Source of the DNA: a virus
Length of the DNA: 28,118 bases
IMG/VR virus record: IMGVR_UViG_3300043395_000565
Location: 1 to 28,118 of that record
Reading direction: 5' to 3' (one strand)
Numbering within the stretch: position 1 is the stretch's first letter; every line of letters starts with the position of its first letter. Below, piece after piece: positions 6,552 to 15,493 of this stretch. The position numbers were made by a program, and so were the translations under genes. The notes under the pieces were generated by a model. It saw nothing but the letters and a program-made list of their open reading frames with translations. It searched no databases and was not told where the DNA came from.

Positions 6552-8143
6552 AAGAACTTGTTAGCGCAACAGTTGCTGCTCCAGGCTTCTATGGGCTTAA
6601 CACCCAAGAGAGTGGAGCATTGCTGTCTGACGGGTTTGCCCTTCGTGCTTCCAATTGTGTCATTGATAAGTATGGACGTTTAGGGGCTCGTAAAGGCTGG
6701 CTAATGAGGACAACTTCTGGCAGCAGTGTCCTTTCTGGACAGCCAATTAGAAGCATCTTTGAATATTTAAATGCCAATGGAGACATTGACTACATTAGTG
6801 CTGGAAATAATAAACTATTTCTTAATGGCATTGGAGGAGCATTAACAGACATCACTCCTACTATGACCATTACAGCTAGTAATTGGCAAATGTCTTCTTT
6901 GTATGACCATTGTGTAATAGTACAACAAGGACATGAACCTGTAATATTTTCTAGACACACTGGTTCTCCTGTTTGCTCCCTCCTAATAAACCATACAGCC
7001 CATTCTGGTTCTTTTTCTTCTCCTATATTTGGCACAGGTGTAGATAATGGGCCAAATTGTATTCTTGCTGCTTATGGACGTTTATGGACAGCTAGAAGTA
7101 ATAACAACAAAACCACTATTTGGTGGAGCACAGATATTGCTGATGTAAACTTCCCCACTTTTAACACAGGAGGAAGCAGCACGGCTGGTAGTATGAATAT
7201 CAATGCTAAGCTTCCTAACAATGCTGATGAAATTGTAGGACTTGCTGCACATAATGGGTACATTGTCGTATTCTTAAGACAAAACATTGTCATTCTTAGA
7301 GGAGGAGATGACAACTTTAGCAACCCAGCTTCTATGTTTGTTCAGGACGTTATTCCCGGTGTAGGCTGTATAGCTAGAGATAGCATTCAGAAAACAGGTA
7401 ATGACATTTTGTTTCTTTCTGCTTCTGGTGTTAGAAGCCTTGGGCGTACAGTGCAGGAAAAGAGTATGCCAATGACAGACATCTCTAAGAATGTAAGGGA
7501 TGACTTGTATGCTTATATGGCTAACACTTCTCCTAATGAAATTAGAAGTTGTTTCTCTGAAAAGAATGCTTTCTATCTGTTAAGCTTTCCAAGCACCACC
7601 ACTCCTGTTGTCTTTTGTTTTGACATGAGAGCCCCTTTACAGGATGCTTCTGCTCGTGTTACAACATGGGATAGCTATCAAGCATATGCTCTATCAGCTA
7701 ACAGGAATGGCTCTTTGTACATTGGAAAGCCTAATGGCATTGGTGAATATTATGGCTATACAGATAATGGGACAGGCTATCCATTCATCTATTATACCAC
7801 CTATTTTGATTTTGGACAAAGCACAACAAACAAAATTGTAAAGAAGGTGGGCATTGTTATGATTGGCGGTGGAGGACAAAGCATTGTTCTTAAGCTGGGC
7901 TTTGATTATGCAGATGCATATGAAAGCTTTGCCACCACCTTAAGCACTAAAACTCCTGCTGAATATAACATAGCTGAATACAACATAGCAGAATATTCTT
8001 CTGGTGTTTTTGTTGACACCGTTAACACCCCTCTTGGTGGACAAGGCAAAGTGGTACAGATGGGCTTTGAGGCTACAGTTAATGGAGCTCCTCTAAGCAT
8101 TCAAAAGATGGACATATTTACTAAACTAGGACGGAGTTACTAA
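6548..8143 (+). CDS. Tail nozzle / tail tubular protein B-like
   Basis: 531 residues from ATG 6548, which overlaps the adaptor's TGA (ATGA). A TTG start at 6536 would add four residues but lacks a better ribosome site. The N-terminus (TVAAPGFYGLNTQESGALLS, then FALRASNCVIDKYGRLGARKGW) is the characteristic opening of short-tail nozzle proteins, and the repeated beta-strand pattern throughout (YISAGNNKLFLNG, LYDHCVIVQQGHEPVIFS, GLAAHNGYIVVFLRQNIVIL) suggests a beta-propeller as in T7 gp12 and P22 gp10. It would form the channel below the adaptor. NIAEYNIAEY near residues 470-479 is a short internal duplication. Confidence 0.78.
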   Translation: MKELVSATVAAPGFYGLNTQESGALLSDGFALRASNCVIDKYGRLGARKGWLMRTTSGSSVLSGQPIRSIFEYLNANGDIDYISAGNNKLFLNGIGGALTDITPTMTITASNWQMSSLYDHCVIVQQGHEPVIFSRHTGSPVCSLLINHTAHSGSFSSPIFGTGVDNGPNCILAAYGRLWTARSNNNKTTIWWSTDIADVNFPTFNTGGSSTAGSMNINAKLPNNADEIVGLAAHNGYIVVFLRQNIVILRGGDDNFSNPASMFVQDVIPGVGCIARDSIQKTGNDILFLSASGVRSLGRTVQEKSMPMTDISKNVRDDLYAYMANTSPNEIRSCFSEKNAFYLLSFPSTTTPVVFCFDMRAPLQDASARVTTWDSYQAYALSANRNGSLYIGKPNGIGEYYGYTDNGTGYPFIYYTTYFDFGQSTTNKIVKKVGIVMIGGGGQSIVLKLGFDYADAYESFATTLSTKTPAEYNIAEYNIAEYSSGVFVDTVNTPLGGQGKVVQMGFEATVNGAPLSIQKMDIFTKLGRSY

Positions 8144-8730
8144 TGAGTGACTATACTAAACTAACCAACTTTGCTGTTAAAGATGGCTACACTACAGGCA
8201 ATCCAGCAAAGGTGATTAAGGGAACAGAGATTGATGACGAGCTCAATTCAATTTCTACTGCCATAGCAACCAAGCTAGACAACAGTGATTTAACAAGCAT
8301 TCTAAATTCTGTCTACCCTGTTGGTTCTATTTACACCAATGCTGGTGTTGCTACCAATCCGGGAGCATTGCTTGGCTTTGGTACATGGACAGCCTTTGGT
8401 GCTGGTAGGGTGTTGATTGGTGATGGAAGTGGCTTTAGTGCTGGAGCTACAGGCGGCTCTGCCGATGCGGTTGTTGTGAGTCACACGCACTCAGCTTCTA
8501 CAAACACAACTGGAGCACATACACATGATGTTATGTCTTGGGTGGGCACTAGTGGTTTGGCTAATGGTTCTTGGTATAGCGGAGAAATTTCCATCTCTGC
8601 CGGTAACAGAACAACAACAACCGCAGGAGACCATAGCCATACAGTGAGTGTATCAACTACTGGCTCTTCTGGCACTAATGCCAACTTGCAGCCGTACATT
8701 GTTGTATATATGTGGCAGCGTACAGCATGA
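8143..8730 (+). CDS. Tail collar-type fibre protein with histidine-rich metal sites
   Basis: 195 residues, starting in a TAATG overlap with the nozzle gene. The N-terminal 50 residues (TNFAVKDGYTTGNPAKVIKG, then TEIDDELNSI) are a common virion-attachment stretch. Residues 58-93 (YPVGSIY ... LLGFGTWTAFGAGRVLIG) form a collar-type domain. Three HTH or HSH motifs (114-116, 126-128, 164-166) resemble the iron-binding HxH tracts of T4 short tail fibre trimers. It ends LQPYIVVYMWQRTA, also typical. It probably forms a trimeric tip or collar structure that contacts the host. Confidence 0.82.
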   Translation: MSDYTKLTNFAVKDGYTTGNPAKVIKGTEIDDELNSISTAIATKLDNSDLTSILNSVYPVGSIYTNAGVATNPGALLGFGTWTAFGAGRVLIGDGSGFSAGATGGSADAVVVSHTHSASTNTTGAHTHDVMSWVGTSGLANGSWYSGEISISAGNRTTTTAGDHSHTVSVSTTGSSGTNANLQPYIVVYMWQRTA

Positions 8731-9029
8731 ACATTGAACATCATTTCTCTAGTGGTGTGTATGCTAAACAGACAATGCTTCCAAAGGGAAGCTTTGCTGT
8801 ACAACATAAACACAAACATAGCCACCTTTCCATCCTTGCTTCTGGGCGTGTTCTTGTATGTGTAGATGAGGAAGAAAAAGAATATGTAGCCCCTGCTTGT
8901 ATAACAATTGAAGCAGGTAAAAATCATGGAGTGGAAGCTCTTGAAGATAGTGTTTGGTTTTGTATTCACGCAACTGATGAAACAGATATTAACAAAGTCG
9001 ATCAAGTAGTGATCGCAAAAGGAGACTAA
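8727..9029 (+). CDS. Cupin-fold protein
   Basis: 100 residues from ATG 8727, which overlaps the preceding TGA (ATGA); a GTG at 8712 is less likely. Cupin motif 1 is HKHKHSHLSILASGRV (His 27, 29, 31, 33) and motif 2 is near IEAGKNHGVEAL (His 67), giving a likely metal site. Single-domain cupins of this size occur beside tail genes in T4- and T7-like phages, but substrate and role are not established. It could be a minor virion protein or a sugar-modifying enzyme for receptor or fibre. Confidence 0.75.
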   Translation: MNIEHHFSSGVYAKQTMLPKGSFAVQHKHKHSHLSILASGRVLVCVDEEEKEYVAPACITIEAGKNHGVEALEDSVWFCIHATDETDINKVDQVVIAKGD

Positions 9030-9030
9030 T

Positions 9031-9915
9031 ATGCCTTGGATTGGAGCAGCAATTGGCGCAGGCGCAGGTTTGATTAGTGGAAGTATGGCACAAAGTTCTG
9101 CTAATAGAGCAGCAGAAGCTCAACTTGAAGCAGCACGAATGGCAGCAGATGCTGCTAAGTTTAGGCCATACAGTGTCACCTCTGGCTTTGGCAAAAGCTA
9201 TTTTGATACGGATAAGCAGACAGCAGGGTATGAGCTAGACCCTCGTTTAGCTGCCTTTAGAGATCAGCTATACGGCTTGTCCTCTCAAACTCTAGGGGGC
9301 ATTGGCACTCCAGAGCAAGAGGCTCAGAAATATTATCAACAGCAAATGGGCTTGCTTGCTCCCACTCGTTTGCAAGAGGACATTGCTGCTAGACAAGCAG
9401 CCCTCGGAAGTGGACGCATTGGCCTTGGTGTTTCTCCTGGCATGGTGGGGGCTGGAGAAGCTGCTGGCTTGGTGAACCCAGATGAATACGCTAGGCAGCT
9501 TGCAAGAGAACGAGTGAATGCTCAGCTTGCAGCAGAGAGCAGCATACAAGGACAGAATGTCATTGATAAGCTCATTGCTAGAGGAACAGGTTTGTTCTCC
9601 TCTGGTGCTGGTGTTGAACAGCTAGGCATGGGAGCCCTTACAACAGGGGCTAACATTGGTAAAGCAGGCGTACAAGCAGGACTAGGACAAGCAAGTGCTT
9701 TGTTGCAGGGAGGCATGGGTGCTGCACAAAGCAACCTTGCTGGTGGTTTGTCTCAGGCTAATATGCTACAGCGTAGTGGCTTGTCTTTAAGTGGTATGTT
9801 TGCTAATAAACCTATAAATGCTTTACAAGCTGCTTTTTCTAATACTGGTTTAGGAAGCTCTGGTTTTGGTACTGGTCTTGCATATGGTAATCAAGACTTA
9901 GGCTTATTCCTTTAA
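9031..9915 (+). CDS. Internal virion / DNA ejection protein, gp14-like
   Basis: 294 residues. A glycine/alanine-rich hydrophobic start (MPWIGAAIGAGAGLISGSMA) is followed by an alanine-rich helix (QSSANRAAEAQLEAARMAAD), as in T7 gp14-type ejection proteins. The middle is Gln- and Ala-rich and helical; the end is Gly- and Ser-rich (FSNTGLGSSGFGTGLAYG). AAAGGAG precedes the start. It is the first of four genes in gp14-gp15-gp16 order. By analogy it enters the outer membrane during infection as part of the DNA ejection channel. The call rests on composition, hydrophobic start and gene order. Confidence 0.65.
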   Translation: MPWIGAAIGAGAGLISGSMAQSSANRAAEAQLEAARMAADAAKFRPYSVTSGFGKSYFDTDKQTAGYELDPRLAAFRDQLYGLSSQTLGGIGTPEQEAQKYYQQQMGLLAPTRLQEDIAARQAALGSGRIGLGVSPGMVGAGEAAGLVNPDEYARQLARERVNAQLAAESSIQGQNVIDKLIARGTGLFSSGAGVEQLGMGALTTGANIGKAGVQAGLGQASALLQGGMGAAQSNLAGGLSQANMLQRSGLSLSGMFANKPINALQAAFSNTGLGSSGFGTGLAYGNQDLGLFL

Positions 9916-9926
9916 GGAGAAACTAA

Positions 9927-10952
9927 ATGGCTAGTGATGTTATGTCTTTATTTAATATGCCCACTCAGCAACAACTGGGGCAGCAATATCTAGAAGGAAT
10001 GCTCACATCTCCTCAGCAGATGGGGGCTCAAGGGCTTTTGCAGCAAGTGGTTTCTCTTGGCGGCAATGCTGGTGCTATGCTTGGCTATGGTGCTGGACGC
10101 TTGATGGGAGGAATGACGGCTGATGAGGTGAGGGCTAAGGGCATTGATGATGCTATGCGTACCGTGCAAGGGCTTGGGCTTACAAGCGATGCAGAAATGT
10201 ATGGAGCTTTGTCTAAAGAGCTTGCTAACAGGGGGCTCACACAAGATGCATTGAAGGCTCGTAATGCTGGCTTGGAAGCTAGGAAAGCTGAAGAAGCAAT
10301 TAAGTATCAACAAGGCCGTCTTGGTATTGCTCAAGAAGAGCTTAAGATTTCTAAAGACAGGGCACAAAGAGAGGCTGAAAAAGCACCTGTAGAATTAGAG
10401 GCTCTCAGAGGTCAAATTGCAGAAAGAGCAGACAAGCTCAAAAGCTATGAACAGAAAATTCAAGAGAACGCTGCAATTATGGAAACAGCCCCTCAAGATT
10501 CTAAAGAATATAAAGAAGCAATGGCTAAGTATTTAGCAGCTGCAAGAGACCTTGAACAAGACAGACAAAAGCAAGCCCTTGAAATGCGTAGAGTACAGGC
10601 TCTTGAAATGCAAGCTCAAGCATCTCTAAAGACAGCTCAAGCATCTCAAGCTAGAGCAATACAAGACGCTATAAGTGGAAAGATAACAATGCCTATTGCT
10701 GATATAACGGGAAGGGTTACAAATGTTCCTATTGGTATTCCAGTAAAGAATGGAAAAATTATGGGAGCCGGTACTGGTAAGACATATACACAAGACGAGT
10801 GGGACAGCAATGGAATGCTTGCTGAGGAAGCGGCTGTTAGAAAGAAACTAATGCCTTCAACCCCTACTCCTGCTGCACCAAAGTCAGAACAAAAAGGCCC
10901 ACCAACTAAACCACTTTCAGCTTTTGATATGTCCTTAGGAACGGCTCCTTAA
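9927..10952 (+). CDS. Internal virion protein, coiled-coil, gp15-like
   Basis: 341 residues, almost entirely helical. Residues 20-85 contain glycine-rich patches (LGGNAGAMLGYGAGRLMGG). Residues 110-245 form a long charged coiled coil with Glu, Lys, Gln and Ala heptads (EELKISKDRAQREAEKA, ELEALRGQIAERADKL). The C-terminus is Pro-rich and disordered. AAGGAG precedes the ATG. Its position between the gp14-like and the large gp16-like genes supports a periplasmic ejection-tube or core protein. No enzymatic motif is visible. Confidence 0.6.
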   Translation: MASDVMSLFNMPTQQQLGQQYLEGMLTSPQQMGAQGLLQQVVSLGGNAGAMLGYGAGRLMGGMTADEVRAKGIDDAMRTVQGLGLTSDAEMYGALSKELANRGLTQDALKARNAGLEARKAEEAIKYQQGRLGIAQEELKISKDRAQREAEKAPVELEALRGQIAERADKLKSYEQKIQENAAIMETAPQDSKEYKEAMAKYLAAARDLEQDRQKQALEMRRVQALEMQAQASLKTAQASQARAIQDAISGKITMPIADITGRVTNVPIGIPVKNGKIMGAGTGKTYTQDEWDSNGMLAEEAAVRKKLMPSTPTPAAPKSEQKGPPTKPLSAFDMSLGTAP

Positions 10953-10953
10953 T

Positions 10954-13149
10954 ATGGCAGAGATTCTTTCTCCAGAAGAGCAAAGCACAGCCCTTCAAGA
11001 ATCGTTTGATCTTGTAGGTGCGCTTAAGGCTGGGCATTCTAAAGAGGCTATAGCTTCCTATCTCGCAGAAAAGAATAAATTTAACATTCAAGGAGCTAAA
11101 GAAGAAGGCTATACAGATGAGCAAATTATTGCTCACCTCCTTAAAGGAGGAGCATCTAAAGCTTTTGGACAGGAGTTTATTAGACAACTAGGAAGCTCTG
11201 CTCAAGGTATTGGACAAATTACTGGGATTGCTGATAATGCTCAGATAAGAGCAGAGAAAGAAGCTTCTGATATTTATGGGTCTCTCTATCCTAAAACATC
11301 TATAGCTGGTAGCTTTGCAGGAGCTATTCTAGATCCTGTTGCTCTTCCTACTGGTGCTGTTGCTCCTCTTAAAGCAGCAACTCTTACAGGAACTCTTGCT
11401 AAACAAGGAGCAGCTCAGGGAGCTTTTGGTGGTCTATTAGAACCCATCACTAAAGAAGGGGCAGACACTGGTTTATTTAATGCAGACAGAGCCCTTAATG
11501 CTATCATAGGAACTGCTGGAGGAGCAGCCATTGGTGGGGGCGCTGGTGCTCTAATTCAAAGGCTAACACGAAAGCCTGCTGTCCCAGAGGTTGCCCCTAA
11601 GACAGCAGCAGAGCGCATTGCTGATGAGCTGGCTGCTGGTGAGACAGCGTCTGTTGTAAGAGCTGCTGATGAGACTGCTCCTGTAACACGAGCTGCTGAT
11701 GAAGCTGTACCCCAAACAATTGAAACCCCTGCCTACCTAAGAAGGACAGAAGGTAGAGGCGTTGAAGGACTTGAGGGAACTAGTGCTGTTAAACAGCTAG
11801 AAGATAGGCTTGTTAAAACTGAAGCTGATATTGCTAGAGCAGAAGAACGCTTGTTTGAGGTGCAACAACAGCCTAGAGAAAGACAACAGGCTGCATTGCT
11901 TACAAGGGGTGAAGGAGAAACTCCTCAAAGCATGGGTCTTGTTGAGCGTATGCCGGGAGAGCAGCCAAGACAAACTGCTGCCTTGCTTAGAGCAGCCCCT
12001 CAAGAGCCAGCTATAGCAGGTAGAGCTGCCCCTCAAGAAGCTAAGCTCACCAGTGCAGAAGACTATCTCAAAAGAATTATTGCAGAGAAGACAGCAGAAG
12101 CTGACCAAATTAAAGCCTTGCTTGCTAGACAGAAACAAGCAGCTCAGTTTCCAATAGCAACAAAAGCAGAAGCTATGGCTCCTGATGCTGCTGCCATTGC
12201 TGCTAGGGATGCTCGTATTGCTGCTGTAATGCAAAGAACAGGCAGAGCCCCTGAGCCTACTCCTGTTCCTTCCGCTGTTGTAGCTAAAGAAGCAGACATT
12301 CCTCCTGTAAAAGAAACAACAGGAGAAGCTCCTCTCACTCCTGCTCAACAGGCTCGGGTTGCTAATATTCAGAAGACGCTAGATGAGAATGGCTTTAAGA
12401 CAGTTGATGAGGCTGTAGCTGCCACAGCTAAGACAGCAGAGGAAAGAGCTGCTGCACAAGCTCGTATAGATGCAGGACAGAGCCCAACTCCTGAGCAGCT
12501 TGTTAGAAACCCAAGTGCTTTTAACTTAGGCTTTGGTAAGCAAACTGCTGGCGCGGCTCAAACTCCTAAAGAGCTTGTGTATGCAGAAGATGTTCCTTTT
12601 AAAACACAAGTTGAAAAAGTTCTAAGTAAATGGGAACCTAAAAAGGTGACAGTTGGTAAAGTGTTAGATCAAGAATCTACTAACATTGTTAATAGAGTTA
12701 CGCAAGCTCTGGGTGAAACAGGGAAAACATTAAGAGGAATAGGTAAAGGCCCAATGAGTGCTGAGAATTTTCCAACAAGGGCTGCTGCTGGTGAAGCTTC
12801 TATATTAAAAGAACACGCTGACTTAATTGATTTTGTTTTAAAGAATCCAAAGAATGAATGGACATCAGATCAAATTGCAGCAGTTGCCCCTCAGTTTTAT
12901 GAGAGCTTGGCTTTTGTTAAAAACACTTTAAAAGAATATAACCTGTTAAGGGAAGCAGGCAAAATGACAGATGAGATAAAGACAAACATAATGGCTGCAA
13001 CTCAAATGCATTTAGGTGTTATTAACATCTTTCAAGGACAACGATCAAAAGCATCAGCAAAAATGAATGCTCTTCGTCATGCTAAAGACATGGTGATGAA
13101 GGGAGAAAAAATTGGAGGGTATGCCACTCCCGGTGCTGGTTGTAATTAA
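10954..13149 (+). CDS. Large internal virion protein, N-terminal part of a split gp16-like protein
   Basis: 731 residues. The N-terminus is acidic and helical. Residues 115-205 are glycine/alanine-rich and mildly hydrophobic (SIAGSFAGAILDPVALPTGA, GTAGGAAIGGGAGALI), suggesting membrane insertion. Residues 215-500 are Ala, Glu, Pro and Arg-rich with AADE and APQE repeats, likely disordered or coiled. No lytic transglycosylase motif is seen. It ends KIGGYATPGAGCN before a TAA (13147-13149). The next gene is in the same frame 9 nt later and begins with a related peptide, so the two look like halves of one roughly 1,400-residue ejection protein, about the size of T7 gp16. Confidence 0.65.
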   Translation: MAEILSPEEQSTALQESFDLVGALKAGHSKEAIASYLAEKNKFNIQGAKEEGYTDEQIIAHLLKGGASKAFGQEFIRQLGSSAQGIGQITGIADNAQIRAEKEASDIYGSLYPKTSIAGSFAGAILDPVALPTGAVAPLKAATLTGTLAKQGAAQGAFGGLLEPITKEGADTGLFNADRALNAIIGTAGGAAIGGGAGALIQRLTRKPAVPEVAPKTAAERIADELAAGETASVVRAADETAPVTRAADEAVPQTIETPAYLRRTEGRGVEGLEGTSAVKQLEDRLVKTEADIARAEERLFEVQQQPRERQQAALLTRGEGETPQSMGLVERMPGEQPRQTAALLRAAPQEPAIAGRAAPQEAKLTSAEDYLKRIIAEKTAEADQIKALLARQKQAAQFPIATKAEAMAPDAAAIAARDARIAAVMQRTGRAPEPTPVPSAVVAKEADIPPVKETTGEAPLTPAQQARVANIQKTLDENGFKTVDEAVAATAKTAEERAAAQARIDAGQSPTPEQLVRNPSAFNLGFGKQTAGAAQTPKELVYAEDVPFKTQVEKVLSKWEPKKVTVGKVLDQESTNIVNRVTQALGETGKTLRGIGKGPMSAENFPTRAAAGEASILKEHADLIDFVLKNPKNEWTSDQIAAVAPQFYESLAFVKNTLKEYNLLREAGKMTDEIKTNIMAATQMHLGVINIFQGQRSKASAKMNALRHAKDMVMKGEKIGGYATPGAGCN

Positions 13150-13158
13150 AGGAATAAA

Positions 13159-15171
13159 ATGAAAATAGGTTCTTATTCACCCGCTTGTAATACATGGTTT
13201 GACACTCTTGCCGATAAGCAGGCACAAGTAGACAACATCTTATCTGACTTACCTGCTAATAAAAAAGATGAGGCAATGACCTCAATTATAAATTCAATGT
13301 CTAAGCAACCGGGAAAGGCTGGCTTAATAGCATCTGAATTTATTATCAATGGCTATCTTTCTGGCCCAGCAACGCCTGCTGTTAATGCAATTTCAGCGTT
13401 AACACAAATGATTATTCAACCCGTCATTAGAACAGTTGAAGCTTTTATGCCAAGTGCTGCTACAAAAGTTAAAACAGTGGGGCCAGAGGGTACAGCGGTT
13501 TATTCTCAAGCAGAGAAAAAATATGCAGGAGAAGGGCTGGCAATGATTAGGGGCATTATGCAGGGCTTTGGAGAAGCTATGGCTTTTGCCAAATCAGGTT
13601 GGGTTACTGGCAGACCTCTTGATGTTAATATGCACCCTAAAGCATGGGGCATGACTGAAGGACAGTTTAGAAAATTTGTTAACGAGAATTATCTGCCAGA
13701 AGAAAGAGCAGAGATATTGAAGACGCAGCTTTATGACTATGCTCAGAAACAAATTCCCGGTACAGTTGGAGATGCCATTCGTCTTCCAACTAAGGTTGGC
13801 ATCTTTATTGACGAGTTTAATAAAGCCATCTTTAGACGCATGGAATACAATGCATTAGCTTATAGAAAAGCTGCTGACATTGCAAGTAAAACAGGAGAAG
13901 ACTCTAATGCAATTTATAACAAACTAATTGCAGATAGATTCACTGTAGAAAACTGGCAAAGTAAAATAAAAGAAAACCTTGGAGTAACTAAGTTTACAGA
14001 TGTTCAAGCATTTGCTAAAGAAAATGTTTTCCAAGAAAAGCTTACAGGATTTGCAGCAACAATTGCTAATGCACGAGCAGAACATCCTTGGAGTGTGCTC
14101 ATTGTTCCCTTTGTTAAAACCCCTTACAACATCCTTAAAGAAGGCGTAAGCTACATTCCTGGCACTGCTCCACTTATTAAAAAAGAAATTAGAGATTCTG
14201 GTAAGTTTGAGTTTGCTTTAAAAATGCCAGAGCAAAGAAGCAAACTATTAGCTAAACAAGCTATTGGTCTTGGTGCTGCTGTCTACCTAACAAGCCTAGC
14301 AAACCAAGGACTAATCACTGGTTCAGAGCCTAAAGATGGAAGACCTCCTTTTAGTATAAAGGTTGGAGATAGCTGGGTGAGCTATCAAAAGATTGAACCA
14401 TTAGCTACTGTGTTTGGTATGACTGCTGATGCGGTTAAAATTATCAATGACTATCGTGATAATAAAAACCCAGATAAGAATGCTAAAGAATACCTATCAG
14501 CATACGCTGAAGCTATTAAGAATAACATCTTTGAGAAAAGCTTTATGGAAGGATTGTCTAAAGCAATCTTTGCTATGACAGATGCTGAGCGTCACGGTGA
14601 GGCTTTCTTAACTAGCTATGCTAATGCAATTGTACCAGCAATATCTGCAACCACTGCTCGTCTTTCTGACAAGTATGAGCGTGAGTCTACCACTTTCCTT
14701 GAGAGAGCACAAAGCAGAATACCGGGACTAAGAGAGAACCTGCCAATTAAGTATAAGATGACAGGTGGCCCAGAGGAGCCTAGTGTTTCTAATGCTTTAA
14801 TTGGAATTAAAACAGTAACTCCTACATCAGTTGAACAAACTTTGTCTTCACTAAATGTAGACATTGCTCCTTCTCCTAAGAAGCTTAAAGGAGTGGAGCT
14901 AACAACAGAACAATATTCTAGGCTTAAGGAATTGTCTGGAACTTTGATTGCTCAAGAAGTTGAAAGGCTTAAAAATAATCCTAGATTTATGGAGCAGGAC
15001 AAGTATAAAAAAGAAGTGGATATGGATAAAGCTATAAGCCGTGCTAAGAAAACAGCAGGAGTAGCTCTATCAAATGAAATATATAAAACAGACCCTGTGT
15101 TTGCTAAGAAATACTATAACGCACTAATTGAGAAGTATGGCTTACAAGAAATAAAAGGGTATCAGCAATAG
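13159..15171 (+). CDS. Large internal virion protein, C-terminal part of a split gp16-like protein
   Basis: 670 residues. The start ATG follows TAAAGGAATAAA, a ribosome site nearly identical to that of the adaptor gene (5891-5903). It begins MKIGSYSPACNTWFDT, which repeats the end of the gene before it. Helical throughout, it has a conserved-looking core near residues 185-330 (LPTKVGIFIDEFNKAIFRRM, ARAEHPWSVLIVPFVKTPYN) of the kind found in large polyvalent and internal virion proteins, and a hydrophobic stretch near 370-385. The C-terminus is Lys-rich. It is the last gene of the arm; its TAG is followed at once by a palindrome and a terminator. Confidence 0.68.
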   Translation: MKIGSYSPACNTWFDTLADKQAQVDNILSDLPANKKDEAMTSIINSMSKQPGKAGLIASEFIINGYLSGPATPAVNAISALTQMIIQPVIRTVEAFMPSAATKVKTVGPEGTAVYSQAEKKYAGEGLAMIRGIMQGFGEAMAFAKSGWVTGRPLDVNMHPKAWGMTEGQFRKFVNENYLPEERAEILKTQLYDYAQKQIPGTVGDAIRLPTKVGIFIDEFNKAIFRRMEYNALAYRKAADIASKTGEDSNAIYNKLIADRFTVENWQSKIKENLGVTKFTDVQAFAKENVFQEKLTGFAATIANARAEHPWSVLIVPFVKTPYNILKEGVSYIPGTAPLIKKEIRDSGKFEFALKMPEQRSKLLAKQAIGLGAAVYLTSLANQGLITGSEPKDGRPPFSIKVGDSWVSYQKIEPLATVFGMTADAVKIINDYRDNKNPDKNAKEYLSAYAEAIKNNIFEKSFMEGLSKAIFAMTDAERHGEAFLTSYANAIVPAISATTARLSDKYERESTTFLERAQSRIPGLRENLPIKYKMTGGPEEPSVSNALIGIKTVTPTSVEQTLSSLNVDIAPSPKKLKGVELTTEQYSRLKELSGTLIAQEVERLKNNPRFMEQDKYKKEVDMDKAISRAKKTAGVALSNEIYKTDPVFAKKYYNALIEKYGLQEIKGYQQ

Positions 15172-15186
15172 TTACTAGCTAGTAAC
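15171..15186. repeat. Palindrome GTTACTAGCTAGTAAC, copy 1
   Basis: Perfect 16-bp palindrome whose first base is the last base of the preceding gene's TAG stop. It stands 4 nt before the terminator stem between the two convergent arms. It is one of six copies in the window. Confidence 0.9.
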
Positions 15187-15190
15187 TAAA

Positions 15191-15220
15191 AAGGGCTCCT
15201 AAGGAGCCCTTCTTTTTTAT
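15191..15220. terminator. Bidirectional rho-independent terminator between convergent arms
   Basis: AAGGGCTCCT (15191-15200) pairs with AGGAGCCCTT (15202-15211), a strong GC-rich stem with a minimal loop, followed by TCTTTTTT on the + strand. On the - strand the stem is followed by TTTTTAGTT, so it can end transcripts from both sides. Confidence 0.9.
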
Positions 15221-15384
15221 ACATAGAACTCGCCTATGTATATAGATATGAATGGTATTTTGATGATGATGCCTGCATATTCAGCAACAGTTTCCTTTCC
15301 TTCCACTTCAATGACATGAAGAATGTCGTTATTATATTCAATGTCAAAGCCTATTCCTTGACGTAAGTTTAACACAATGCTCAT
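15217..15384 (-). CDS. Small hypothetical protein, last gene of the right arm
   Basis: 55 residues, found by hand translation. It starts MSIVLNLRQGIGFDIEYNND and continues through VIEVEGKETVAEYAG to a hydrophobic end (IIIKIPFISIYIGEFYV). The start ATG follows GAAGGGATAT, a good ribosome site. Beta-strand alternation suggests a small beta protein, faintly like CsrA in its N-terminal half, but CsrA key residues are not convincing. The stop codon lies in the T-run of the terminator. Function unknown. Confidence 0.6.
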   Translation of the reverse strand: MSIVLNLRQGIGFDIEYNNDILHVIEVEGKETVAEYAGIIIKIPFISIYIGEFYV

Positions 15385-15493
15385 ATATCCCTTCTATCAG
15401 GGTTGTTCATGTGGGGTATGTAGGGAGGTACTAGCCCCCTGTTTTACCCCCTGAACTGACCTTGATTTTTTAGCCAAAAAGAAGCACTTTGTC

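Noticed and set aside
8136-8151. GTTACTAATGAGTGAC as a seventh palindrome copy
   Set aside because: It has two arm mismatches and is made of the stop/start overlap TAATG and ordinary codons; it is the only such match in the left arm.
8481-9005. - strand frame (174 codons) opposite the collar and cupin genes
   Set aside because: Both + strand genes have clear motifs and coupled starts; the opposite frame shows no motif and lies against the direction of the operon.
11797-12348. Long - strand frame (183 codons) opposite the internal virion gene
   Set aside because: The product is Ser-, Cys- and Phe-rich low-complexity sequence, as expected for the complement of the Ala/Glu/Arg-rich + strand gene, with no ribosome site.
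15217-15384. CsrA-like global regulator
   Set aside because: Size and the N-terminal LxLRxGxG pattern are suggestive, but the conserved CsrA core and C-terminal helix are not visible.
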